Shown one piece after another: positions 31,219 to 39,400 of a stretch of 46,016 nt of DNA. Positions within the stretch are counted from its first letter, which is position 1. The number at the start of each line of letters is the position of its first letter. The notes beneath the pieces were generated by a model, which was given only the letters and a program-made list of their open reading frames with translations, ran no database searches and was not told the DNA's origin. Position numbers and translations under genes: made by a program. Source of the DNA: Caldovatus sediminis (GTDB taxonomy: Bacteria > Pseudomonadota > Alphaproteobacteria > Acetobacterales > Acetobacteraceae); the NCBI RefSeq assembly GCF_014644455.1, contig NZ_BMKS01000022.1, forward strand, positions 1 through 46,016. Reading direction: 5' to 3'.

Positions 31219-31488
31219 CTATCCGTCGTCGGCCCCGGGCTCGGGCGGTGCGTCGGCCGCGGGCGGCGCGCCGACCAGGTCGGCGGCGGTGAGCGCGATG
31301 CCCTCCGCGGCGGCGAGCTCCAGGACGCGGCGGTGGTGGCGGGCGGGGATCAGCCCGTCGCTGCCGCCGCGGGCCTTCGGCAGCGCCCAGCGGTGGACGG
31401 CGCTGCGGTCGAGGCCGAGGCGGCGCGCGAGCGGGCCCGAGCCGCCGAAGCGGGCGAGGACGGTGGCGGCGGGGTCGACGAGCGGCAT
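31219..31488 (-). CDS. Cro-like HTH regulator (carph-isopro type)
   Basis: This 89-aa protein starts at ATG 31488. The HTH pattern is clear: AATVLARFGGSGPLARRLGL, then DRSAVHRWALPKARGG and LIPARHHRRVLELAAAEGIA. The layout matches short YdaS/carph-isopro domain regulators that take the Cro position in prophages. It is divergent from the S24 repressor gene across a 218-base regulatory region that contains repeated CGCAAT/ATTGCG sites. The in-frame extension to 31578 is less likely because it would run through one of those sites. Expected role: switch the early operon on after induction. Confidence 0.72.
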   Translation of the reverse strand: MPLVDPAATVLARFGGSGPLARRLGLDRSAVHRWALPKARGGSDGLIPARHHRRVLELAAAEGIALTAADLVGAPPAADAPPEPGADDG

Positions 31489-31520
31489 GGCCGGATGGGT
31501 AGGCCGCGCCGCATCACCGG

Positions 31521-31579
31521 CGCAATGCACTATCTTCGGGAGATTGCGAATCAGATCGTCGTGTTGCGGATCACGCAAT
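31521..31579. promoter_or_regulatory. Candidate repressor operators in the immunity region
   Basis: The half-site CGCAAT/ATTGCG recurs: CGCAAT (31521-31526) with ATTGCG (31543-31548), and TTGCG (31564-31568) with CGCAA (31574-31578). They lie between the divergent Cro-like and S24 repressor genes. A third pair flanks the other end of the repressor gene at 32395-32413. Repetition on both sides of one regulator gene is typical of phage operators. Confidence 0.5.
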
Positions 31580-31706
31580 GCGGACGCTTGGCGCCGGGGG
31601 ATCCGTCGTCTAGAGAGGCTCGCGACGGTTCCCTCGGAGACACGACCATGACCCAGCCACCGGCGAGCCCCGCCGCGAATCGGCGAACGAATCGGGCGAC
31701 GGCGCC

Positions 31707-32366
31707 GTGCTGACGATCGAGGAGATCCGGGAGGGGCTGACGCGGCCGGGCAAGACGCAGAAGGGCCTCGCCGCCGCGCTCGGGGTGGACAACAGCCAGG
31801 TCAGCCGGCTGCTGACCGGCAAGCGCGCGCTGCGCGCCCACGAGGTGCCGCTGATCCTCGCCTACCTCGAATCGGACGGCGCGCCTCCCGCCGGCCGTGG
31901 CAGGACCGCCGGGCCGGAGCTGGTGCAGATCGGCGGCGACCGCTTCGCCATGCTCCCCGTCTACGACGCGGCCGCCTCGGCCGGGCCGGGGCTGGAGGCG
32001 GAGGACGGGGCGCCGATCCACCGGGTCGCCTTCCGGGCAGACTGGCTGCGCCGGGTGACGCGGGCCGACCTGTCGCAGCTCGCGGTGATCGCGGTGGACG
32101 GCGACTCGATGGAGCCCACCCTGCGCCAGGGCGACAACGTGCTGGTCGACCTCTCGCAGACCCGCCCCGGCCGCAAGGACGGCATCTACGTGCTGAGGAC
32201 GGACGGCGGCCTGCAGGTCAAGCGCGTGGTGGTGCACCCCACCACGGGCCGCGTCACCATCATCTCCGACAACAAGGAGCACTACCCGACCTTCGCCGAC
32301 CTGCCGCCCGAGGGCATCGCCGTGGTCGGCCGGGTCATCTGGCTCGGGCGCCAGATCGGGATGTAG
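31707..32366 (+). CDS. CI-like repressor with S24 (LexA-type) peptidase domain
   Basis: This 219-aa protein starts at GTG 31707. Residues 1-55 are an XRE HTH (KTQKGLAAALGVDNSQVSRL, then LTGKRALRAHEVP). Residues 80-215 are an S24 domain with the Ser nucleophile in AVDGDSMEPTLRQGDNVL (Ser134) and the Lys in GGLQVKRVVVHPTTG (Lys172). A possible Ala-Gly cleavage site occurs in DAAASAGPG (about 87-95), just before the S24 domain. This is the architecture of SOS-inducible prophage repressors. It is divergent from the Cro-like gene and presumably keeps the early operon off during lysogeny. Confidence 0.87.
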   Translation: MLTIEEIREGLTRPGKTQKGLAAALGVDNSQVSRLLTGKRALRAHEVPLILAYLESDGAPPAGRGRTAGPELVQIGGDRFAMLPVYDAAASAGPGLEAEDGAPIHRVAFRADWLRRVTRADLSQLAVIAVDGDSMEPTLRQGDNVLVDLSQTRPGRKDGIYVLRTDGGLQVKRVVVHPTTGRVTIISDNKEHYPTFADLPPEGIAVVGRVIWLGRQIGM

Positions 32367-32394
32367 CCGGGCCGCCGCGGGACCACCTCGCGGG

Positions 32395-32413
32395 CGCAAT
32401 TCAGTGCATTGCG
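32395..32413. promoter_or_regulatory. Candidate operator, CGCAAT-N7-ATTGCG
   Basis: CGCAAT (32395-32400) and ATTGCG (32408-32413) form a clean inverted repeat with a 7-base spacer, using the same half-sites as the immunity region. It precedes the integration cassette. This suggests that the S24 repressor or its Cro-like partner also controls recombinase expression. Confidence 0.5.
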
Positions 32414-32414
32414 G

Positions 32415-32663
32415 ATGGTGCGGCGCGTCTGCCATCAGCGGCGCGTGCCGAGACCATCGTCCTCCCCCGCCAACTCCCATCTCCCACCCCACCTCCGCGA
32501 GGTCTGCGCCATCCTCGCCGCGGGCCTGCTGCGGCTGCGGAGCCGCGCTGCCGAGGATCTCGCCCGCGACGCGGAGGAGGCCCGGGGGTCGGAAGACGTT
32601 CGCCTACACTCCACCGCCCGCCAGCGCCGTCATGCGAACCCCAGGAGAGAGGGAGTCGCATGA
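32415..32663 (+). CDS. Small conserved-looking protein of the recombinase cassette
   Basis: This protein has 82 residues from ATG 32415; GTG 32418 is an alternative. The core PPHLREVCAILAAGLLRLRS followed by RAAEDLARDAEEARGSE is a helical segment that I have seen before DUF2924-recombinase cassettes, though it has no name I know. The stop overlaps the DUF2924 start by ATGA, which supports translation. The start lies immediately after a candidate operator. A role in recombination control is possible but unproven. Confidence 0.55.
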   Translation: MVRRVCHQRRVPRPSSSPANSHLPPHLREVCAILAAGLLRLRSRAAEDLARDAEEARGSEDVRLHSTARQRRHANPRREGVA

Positions 32664-33178
32664 CCCGACGATCGACCAGGGTGGCCAAGCGGCAGGACGC
32701 GCCGCCGCCCGCGCCCACCGTCCCGAAGATCCCGCCCGCCCAGGTCCTGCCGCGCCTCGCAGCGCTGCAGACCGCGACGGCGGCGGAGCTGAAGGAGCAG
32801 TGGCGGGTCCTCTTCGGCAAGGAGCCGCCGCCGTTCAATCGGCCCTACTTGGTCAGCCGGCTGGCCTACCGCATGCAGGAACTGGCCTATGGCGGGCTGA
32901 AGCCGGGGACGCGGGCCCGGCTCGAGGCACTCGGCGAGCAGCTCGACGGCGGCAACGTGGTGCTGCGCCGGGTCCGCGCCGACAGCAGGCCGCTGCCGGG
33001 GACGCGGCTGCTGCGCGAGTATGACGGCGTGCAGCATGTTGTCACCGTGCGCGCGGACGACTTCGAGTACGAGGGCCGACCCTATCAGTCGCTTTCCGCC
33101 ATCGCTCGGCACATCACCGGCACGCGCTGGAATGGCTGGGTGTTCTTCGGGCTGCGGCAGCCTGGAACCTCGGCATGA
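32660..33178 (+). CDS. DUF2924-domain protein
   Basis: This 172-aa protein matches DUF2924 throughout: LAALQTATAAELKEQWRVLF, then PYLVSRLAYRMQELAYGGLK, PGTRLLREYDGVQHVVTVRA and a C-terminal YQSLSAIARHITGTRWNGWV. The end resembles a small DNA-binding domain. DUF2924 proteins are almost always encoded directly before a large serine recombinase and probably act in its control or as a directionality factor, though this is not proven. GAGAGGGAG precedes the start. The stop overlaps the recombinase start by ATGA. Confidence 0.88.
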   Translation: MTRRSTRVAKRQDAPPPAPTVPKIPPAQVLPRLAALQTATAAELKEQWRVLFGKEPPPFNRPYLVSRLAYRMQELAYGGLKPGTRARLEALGEQLDGGNVVLRRVRADSRPLPGTRLLREYDGVQHVVTVRADDFEYEGRPYQSLSAIARHITGTRWNGWVFFGLRQPGTSA

Positions 33179-34524
33179 GGACGCGCGCCGCCGCCGGCGC
33201 GGTGATGCTGGCCACCACGAAGAAGCTCCGCTGCGCGGTCTACACCCGCAAGAGCACGGACGAAGGTTTGGACAAGGAGTTCAACACCCTCGACGCCCAG
33301 CGCGAGGCCTGCGAGGCGTACGTCGCCAGCCAGCGCGCCGAGCGCTGGGGGCTGGTGCGCGACCGCTACGACGACGGCGGATTCTCCGGTGGCACGCTGG
33401 AGCGGCCCGCACTGAAGCGGCTCCTGGCCGATATCGAGGCGGGCCTGATCGACGTCATCGTGGTCTACAAGATCGACAGGCTCAGCCGGTCGCTGATGGA
33501 TTTCGCCAAGCTGGTCGAGACGTTCGAGGCGCACCGGGTGACCTTCGTCTCGGTGACGCAGAGCTTCAACACGACGACCAGCATGGGGCGGCTGACGCTG
33601 AACATCCTGCTGAGCTTCGCGCAGTTCGAGCGCGAGGTGATCGGCGAGCGGATCCGCGACAAGTTCGCGGCGTCGAAGGCGCGCGGCATGTGGATGGGCG
33701 GGAAGGTGCCGCTCGGTTACGACGTCGCCAACCGCAAGCTGGTGGTGAACGAGGCCGAGGCGGCGCGGGTCCGGCGGGTTTTCGAGCTGTTCGTCGAGAC
33801 CGGTTCGGGTGTCGAGACCGTCCGCCGCCTGCAGGCCGAGGGTGTGACCGCCAAGTCGGGTCGGCCGCTCGACAAGGGGGATGTCTACAAGATCCTGAAC
33901 CTGCGGACCTACAACGGCGAGGTCACGCACAGGGGGAACATCTACCGCGGCGAGCACCAAGCCGTCGTGCCCCGCGATCTCTGGGACCGTGCGCATGCCA
34001 TCCTGCAGGTCAGCCCGCGCAAGCGCGCCGCGCAGAACCGGCAGCTCGCGCCCGCGCTGCTGAAGGGGCTGATCTATGGCGTCGATGGCCGCGCGCTGTC
34101 GCCGACGCATTGCGTGAAGAAGGGGCGGCACTACCGCTACTACGTCGCGCAGCGCGTGCTGAAGGGCGACGCCAATGGCGACAGCGGCATTGTCCGGCGC
34201 GTCCCGGCGGCGGAGATCGAGGGTGCGGTGATCGCCCAGGTCCGTGCGCTGCTGCGGCAGCCCGAGATCGTGGTCGGCACCTGGCTCGCGGCGCGGCGGG
34301 AGGCGCCAGACCTCACCGAGCGGGACGTGCGCGACGCGCTGTATCGGCTCGATCCGCTCTGGGACGAGCTGTTCCCCGCCGAGCAGGCGCGGATCGTGCA
34401 CGCGCTGGTCGAGCGGGTGGTGATAGGGCCGGACGATGCCGACATCCGCCTGCGCGTCGAGGGGCTGGCCGGGCTGGTGCACGACCTCGGTGCCATGGCG
34501 CCGGCCACGCGGAGGGCAGCCTAA
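33175..34524 (+). CDS. Large serine recombinase (phage integrase)
   Basis: This 449-aa protein contains a resolvase catalytic domain with the Ser nucleophile in CAVYTRKSTDEG (Ser27) and the Arg cluster YKIDRLSRSLMDF, then the helix MGRLTLNILLSFAQFEREVI, GERIRDK. The recombinase domain follows (GYDVANRKLVVNEAEAARVR and on). The zinc-ribbon region is degenerate: LIYGVDGRALSPTHCVKKGR keeps one Cys. It probably drives site-specific integration of the prophage. The present stop codon (34522-34524) appears to come from the IS110 element; joining the flanks would extend the protein by only three residues (DKG). A full functional domain set is retained. Confidence 0.9.
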   Translation: MRTRAAAGAVMLATTKKLRCAVYTRKSTDEGLDKEFNTLDAQREACEAYVASQRAERWGLVRDRYDDGGFSGGTLERPALKRLLADIEAGLIDVIVVYKIDRLSRSLMDFAKLVETFEAHRVTFVSVTQSFNTTTSMGRLTLNILLSFAQFEREVIGERIRDKFAASKARGMWMGGKVPLGYDVANRKLVVNEAEAARVRRVFELFVETGSGVETVRRLQAEGVTAKSGRPLDKGDVYKILNLRTYNGEVTHRGNIYRGEHQAVVPRDLWDRAHAILQVSPRKRAAQNRQLAPALLKGLIYGVDGRALSPTHCVKKGRHYRYYVAQRVLKGDANGDSGIVRRVPAAEIEGAVIAQVRALLRQPEIVVGTWLAARREAPDLTERDVRDALYRLDPLWDELFPAEQARIVHALVERVVIGPDDADIRLRVEGLAGLVHDLGAMAPATRRAA

Positions 34525-34532
34525 TGCGCCCG

Positions 34533-35714
34533 TCAAGCGGCTGTTTTGAAGGCGGTCTGGAAGGGTTTCCTCGAGTGGAGGATGGCCCAGAGCACGTCCA
34601 CGCGGCGTCGGGCGAGGGCGATGACGGCCTGGTGGTGCTGTTTTCCCTCGCGTCGCTTGCGGCTGTAGAAGGCGCGGCTGTCGTCGTGGCCGAGCGAGCA
34701 GAAGGCCGACTGGTAGAAGATCCGCTTGAGGCTCTTGTTGCCGCCGGCGGGCCTGCGGAGGAAGCGGGCGCGGCCGGATTGTCGGAGGACGGGCGCCATG
34801 CCCGCGGCGGAGGCGAGGGCATCGGCCGAGCGGAAGCGCGACAGGTTGCCCGCCTCGGCGATGAACTCGGTGGTCAGCACGGCCCCCATGTCGGGCAGGC
34901 TGCGGATGAGGGCCGCGTCAGGGTGGCGCTGGAGCAGTGCCTCAAGTTCGCGGTCGAGTTCGAGGAGGCGGGTGCGGGTCGCCAGCGCCTCGGAGGCCAG
35001 TTCGCGGATGAGGCGGGCGGTCATGCGCTCGGCCGGCACGGCGATGGTCTGCTCGGCCGCGGCGGCAAGGGCCCGGTCGGCGAGGCTCTCGATGTTAGGG
35101 AGACTGCCGGCGGCCTGGAGGTGACGGACCAAGCGCTTCCTGCCGGCGGCGCGCAGCTCGCCGGGGGTGACGAACTTCGTCAGCAGGTGCAGTGGCCCCT
35201 TGGTGGTGAGATCCAGGCCGCGCTCGAGGCCTGGGAAGATGCCGGCGAGCAGGTCGCGCAGGCGGCTGATGCGCTGGGTTTGCCCGGCGACCAGGTCGCG
35301 GCGGCGACCGACCAGCAACCGGATCTCCAGGTCGAGCTCGGTGGCGGGCTCGATCGGCCGCAGGTCGGCGCGGGTGCGGACCTGCTCGGCGATGGCCCGC
35401 GCGTCGCGCGGGTCCGACTTGTTCTCGCCTCCCACCATGCCCTGGCGGGCGCGGTTGACGGCGAGGCCGGGAACGTGGACGAGCTGGAAGCCCCGGTCAG
35501 CCAACATGGCCTCGAGGAGGCCGGCGATGCCGCCCAGCACGTCGAGGCCGATGCGGATCTCGCCCCCGAGCGCGGCCAGGTCCCCGGCGAGGGCCGCGAT
35601 GGCCTCCGGCGTGTTGTCGAGCCTGCGGTCGAGCAGCACCGCGCCGTCGGCGTCGGTGGCGCAGGCCCAGTGGATGTCCTTGGCGATGTCGATGCCGACG
35701 CTGATCCTCCGCAT
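34533..35714 (-). CDS. IS110-family transposase (DEDD, serine type)
   Basis: This 393-aa transposase starts at ATG 35714, with GGAGG six bases before it; the longer frame has no ribosome binding site. The N-terminal RuvC-like DEDD domain shows Asp9 in SVGIDIAKDIHWACA, then IRIGLDVLGG, and NKSDPRDARAIAEQVR with two Asp. A coiled-coil linker follows. The C-terminal Tnp20 domain contains RSLPDMGAVLTTEFIAEAG, then LASAAGMAPVLRQSG and GGNKSLKRIFYQSAF, where a Ser acts with the DEDD residues in studied members. It appears intact, so the element may be active. It lies opposite to the recombinase, with stops 8 bases apart. Confidence 0.92.
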   Translation of the reverse strand: MRRISVGIDIAKDIHWACATDADGAVLLDRRLDNTPEAIAALAGDLAALGGEIRIGLDVLGGIAGLLEAMLADRGFQLVHVPGLAVNRARQGMVGGENKSDPRDARAIAEQVRTRADLRPIEPATELDLEIRLLVGRRRDLVAGQTQRISRLRDLLAGIFPGLERGLDLTTKGPLHLLTKFVTPGELRAAGRKRLVRHLQAAGSLPNIESLADRALAAAAEQTIAVPAERMTARLIRELASEALATRTRLLELDRELEALLQRHPDAALIRSLPDMGAVLTTEFIAEAGNLSRFRSADALASAAGMAPVLRQSGRARFLRRPAGGNKSLKRIFYQSAFCSLGHDDSRAFYSRKRREGKQHHQAVIALARRRVDVLWAILHSRKPFQTAFKTAA

Positions 35715-35920
35715 GACGCCTCCTCGAGTTCGAGGGTAGTCCGGCATCCCGCCCGCGCCGTCGTCGCCCTACACAGCGATGGATCGCAGAGCCCAATCAG
35801 CGGTCGAGGCGGTATGGCGGCGCCGGGGGATCTGCCCTCCGAGCCATGCAAGGCAGCCAGCATGACAACCATCCCGGCGCCGCCGCCGCGCCGTGATCCT
35901 GGCATGCCAGGATCACGGCG
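35715..35920 (-). ncRNA. Putative bridge RNA of the IS110 element
   Basis: The non-coding left end upstream of the transposase shows a 5' stem-loop (32-bp palindrome 35889-35920), then a target-loop stem (GGCGCCGGG at 35819-35827 paired with CCCGGCGCC at 35873-35881), then a donor-loop hairpin around GCGAT-CC-ATCGC (35776-35787 region). Guide matches: 35832-35841 equals 10 bases of the flank at 34510-34519 in reverse complement. AGCATGACAA (35859-35868) matches the other flank AGCAGACAA (35938-35946) with one bulge. AGCCCAAT (35790-35797) matches the element end AGCCTAAT (34518-34525) with one wobble. The order agrees with known bridge RNAs. The exact ends are unknown. Confidence 0.55.
35889..35920. 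repeat. 32-bp perfect palindrome near the IS110 left end
   Basis: The 16-base arm CGCCGTGATCCTGGCA is followed directly by its exact complement. It lies inside the proposed IS110 element between its left end and the target loop, and most likely forms the 5' stem-loop of the bridge RNA or a DNA cruciform. Confidence 0.7.
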
Positions 35921-35959
35921 TCAGGCACTGCCGAAGCAGCAGACAAAGGGTAGGGCGGC

Positions 35960-36352
35960 ATGACCGGCGCCACCAGCATCACCGTGCGAGTGCCGCTGAA
36001 GATCCGGCGGCGGCCGGGCCGCAAGACCGTGGTCCAGCCTGTCCCCCCGGCCGGCGCCGAGACCGCCATCCCCACCCGCGCCGACCCGGCGCTGGTGAAG
36101 GCGCTGGCCAGGGCATTCCGGTACCAGAAGCTGCTCGACCAGGGGCGCTACGCCTCGATCAGCGAGATGGCGGAGGGGGAGCGCATCGAGCGGGGATATC
36201 TCGGCTGTCTGCTGCGCCTGACCCTCCTCGCGCCCGATCTGGTCGAAGCGATCCTTGACGGGCGGCAGCCGGAGGGCGCCGCCCTCGCCCCCCTGCTGGC
36301 CGGGCTTCCCACCGCGTGGCAGGAGCAGCGCACATCCCTCGGGCAGGGCTGA
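35960..36352 (+). CDS. Small accessory protein of the recombinase cassette
   Basis: This 130-aa protein starts at ATG 35960 with an AAAGGGTAGGG sequence just before it. The N-terminal block SITVRVPLKIRRRPGRKTVV is a basic strand. The rest is helical with an HTH-like core: ALARAFRYQKLLDQGRYASI, then SEMAEGERIERGYLGCLLRL and TLLAPDLVEAILDGRQPEG. Proteins like this commonly follow DUF2924-recombinase pairs, so this is the natural last gene of that operon. The IS110 insertion now separates it from the recombinase by 1.4 kb, and it would need another promoter. A DNA-binding cofactor role is likely. Confidence 0.75.
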   Translation: MTGATSITVRVPLKIRRRPGRKTVVQPVPPAGAETAIPTRADPALVKALARAFRYQKLLDQGRYASISEMAEGERIERGYLGCLLRLTLLAPDLVEAILDGRQPEGAALAPLLAGLPTAWQEQRTSLGQG

Positions 36353-36409
36353 TCTCCCGGTCCCGCTTCGGGGCGTGCACGCCGGCGACAATCGTGGCAG
36401 CATTTTCAT

Positions 36410-39400
36410 GTGCCACCCGCCGTCATCGACAACCCGATTCTCAACAGCCCCTTCGCCGAGCCGACCCGCCACTGGGTGCTCGACGAGAACGGCATCCCCA
36501 CGGGCTTCCCCGCCGAGGGCCGCCGCCGCAGCGAGTTCGTGGTCCCGGTCCCGCCGCCCAAGCACAAGGTGAAGGACCAGGGCAGCCTCGCCCTCGAGGA
36601 CAATCTCGGCCAGCGCAAGCCCAACGACTACGTTAACGAGATCCGCGCCAAGGTCGGTGCCTGGCGCGCCCTCGGCGATTCTGGGCTGCGCGCCACCGTC
36701 ACCCCCGTCACCGCCCGCCTGCTGCAGCACTGGCGCGACCCTGCGCGGCAACGCCGCCTGTTTTTCTGCCAGGTCGAGGCGGTCGAGACCGCCATCTGGC
36801 TGACGGAGGTCGCCCCGAAGCAGGAGCTCGACCGGCTGCGCGTGCTCAGCGCCGAAGCGAACCCCGACCTGCTGCGCATTGCCTTCAAGCTCGCCACCGG
36901 CGCCGGCAAGACGACGGTGATGGCAATGCTGATCGCCTGGCACACGCTGAACGCCGCCCGCGCCCGCAACTCCACCCGCTTCACCGATGCCTTCCTGGTC
37001 GTCGCCCCGGGCCTGACCGTCCGCGACCGGCTGCGCGTGCTGCACCCCTCCGATCCGCACAACGTTTATGCGGCGATGGATCTCGTCCCGCGCGAGATGC
37101 GGGACGATCTCCAGCGTGCACGCCTCGTCATCACCAACTACCACGCCTTCCAAAGGCGCGAGACGATGGAGGCGCCGAAGCTCGCCAAGGCCATCCTCGG
37201 CGGCCGCGACGGCCCTGTGGAGACGCTGGAGACCGAGGGCCAGATGATCCAGCGCGTCTGCGGCCCCTTGCTCGGCCGCAAGCGCATCCTGGTGCTGAAC
37301 GACGAGGCGCACCACTGCTACCGCGAGAAGCCCGGCGGCGACGACAAGCTGGACGCGGAAGGCAAGGCCGAGGCGAAGAAGAACAACGCCGCCGCGCGTC
37401 TCTGGATCAGCGGCATCGAGGCGCTGCAGCGAGCGGTCAAGCACCCGGTCACCGTCTACGACCTCTCGGCCACGCCCTTCTTCTTGCGCGGCTCGGGCTA
37501 CCCGGAAGGAATGCTCTTCCCCTGGGTGGTCTCCGACTTCTCGCTGATCGACGCCATCGAATGCGGCATCGTGAAGGTGCCGCGCGTGCCGGTGCAGGAC
37601 GTGCCCGGCGCGGACGAGCCGATCTACCGCCATGTCTACCGCCATATCCGCGACCGGCTGCCCAAGGCAGGCCGCGGCAAGCAGGCCAAGGCGCTCGACC
37701 CCGAGGATCTGCCGAGCCAGCTCGTCGGCGCGCTCCAGGCGCTCTACGGCCACTACGCCAAGGTCTTCGCCAACTGGCAGGGCAAGGGCGGTCCGACGCC
37801 CCCGGTCTTCATCGTGGTCTGCAACAACACCGCGACCTCCAAGCTCGTCTACGACTGGATCGCCGGCTACGAGCGCACGGAACGCCTGCCCGACGGGACC
37901 GAGCGGACGGTGCTGGTACCCGGCAAGCTGCCGCTGCTCTCGAATGTCGAGGATGGGGGGGCCGGCCAGCGTCGCATGGCCGACCGCGCCCGCACCATCC
38001 TGATCGACAGCGAGGAGCTGGAGAGCGGCGAGGCGCTTTCCGACGCCTTCCGCAAGCTCGCCGCGCCCGAGATCGAGGCCTTCAAGCGGGAACTGCGCGC
38101 CCGCGGCCGCCACGCCGAAGCCGAGTCGCTCTCGGATGCAGACCTGCTGCGCGAGGTGATGAACACCGTCGGCCAGCAGGGCCGGCTCGGCGAGCAGATC
38201 CGCTGCGTCGTCTCCGTCTCCATGCTGACCGAAGGCTGGGATGCGCGCACCGTCACCCATGTGCTCGGCGTGCGCGCCTTCGGCACGCAGCTTCTCTGCG
38301 AACAGGTGATTGGCCGCGCGCTGCGCCGGGTCTCCTACGACCCGGTGCGCACGGACGAGGCCGGCAACCCGATGTTCGACGCGGAATACGCCGATGTCCT
38401 CGGCATTCCCTTCACCTTCGTCCCGGCCAACTCGGCGGCCGACTACCGCCCGCCCAAGCCCACCACCCGCGTGCACGCCGTGCTGCCGGAGCGCGAGGCG
38501 CAGGAGATCCGCTTCCCCCGCGTGCTCGGCTACCGCGTCGTGCTGCCGCCGGGGCGCCTGCGCGCCACCTTCACGCCGGAAAGCCGGCTGACGCTGACGC
38601 CCGACATGGCGCCGCCGGACGCCATCAACGCCCCCTTCGTCGGCGAGAACATCCGCCTTTCGCTCGAGGAGCTGAAGGCCACGCGCCCGGCCGCCATCGC
38701 CTTCCACCTGGCCGGCTACACGCTGGAACGCTGGTTCAAGGACGCGGAGGGCAACCGCAAGCCCTGGCTCTTCCCCTCGCTGCTCGCCATCACCCGGCGC
38801 TGGATGGAGGAATGCCTCGCCTGCGCGGGCGGCACCTTCCCCGCCTACCTGCTCTGGCGCGACGTCGGCGACAAGGCGGCGGAGCGCATCTACCGCGCCT
38901 GCATCGAGCAGCAGGACGCGACCGCGAGCCTCCGCCCGATCATGGACCCCTACAACGAGACGGGCAGCACGCGCCACCTCGCCTTCACCACCACCAAGAC
39001 CAGTTTCTGGCAGACCGATCCGGCGAAATGCCAGATCAACCTCGTCGTCTGCGACAGCGACTGGGAGGCGGCGGCCGCCCAGGCGCTGGAAGCCATGCCC
39101 GAGGTGCTGCGCTACGCGAAGAACGACCGCCTCGGCTTCGAGATCCCCTACGAGCATGGCGGAGCCGACCACCTCTACCGCCCCGACTTCATCGCCGTGC
39201 TGGACGATGGCGCCGGGCCCGAGGATCCGCTGCACCTGGTGCTGGAGGTGAAGGGCGCGCGCGACGCGCAGGACGACGCCAAGCACGACACCATGGCCCG
39301 CCTCTGGGTGCCGGCAGTGAACGCCGCCGGCCGCTACGGCCGCTGGGATTTCCTGCGGCTCGATGGCCCGCATGATGTGGCGGAGGCGATCCGCGCCCGT

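Larger units (their letters stand above)
34520..35937 (-). mobile_element. IS110-family insertion sequence, proposed ends
   Basis: The element ends are inferred from guide and target logic. The recombinase 3' end (34510-34519, ending in AG) and the sequence from 35938 (AGCAGACAA) would join in frame and restore a stop (TAG at 35951-35953) six bases before the ATG of the accessory gene. A shared AG (CT on the element strand) serves as core. The resulting length of 1,418 bp is normal for IS110 elements. There are no terminal inverted repeats or target duplication, as expected for this family. The left end in element orientation is at the high-coordinate side and holds about 220 bases of non-coding DNA. 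The right end is only about 13 bases. Confidence 0.65.

Noticed and set aside
35889..35920. The 32-bp palindrome as a rho-independent terminator of the recombinase operon.
   Set aside because: There is no T-run on either strand, and the proposed element ends place it inside the IS110 left end.
35921..39373. An 1150-codon open frame on the minus strand opposite the restriction subunit.
   Set aside because: Same antisense artefact. The plus frame has all helicase and nuclease motifs.
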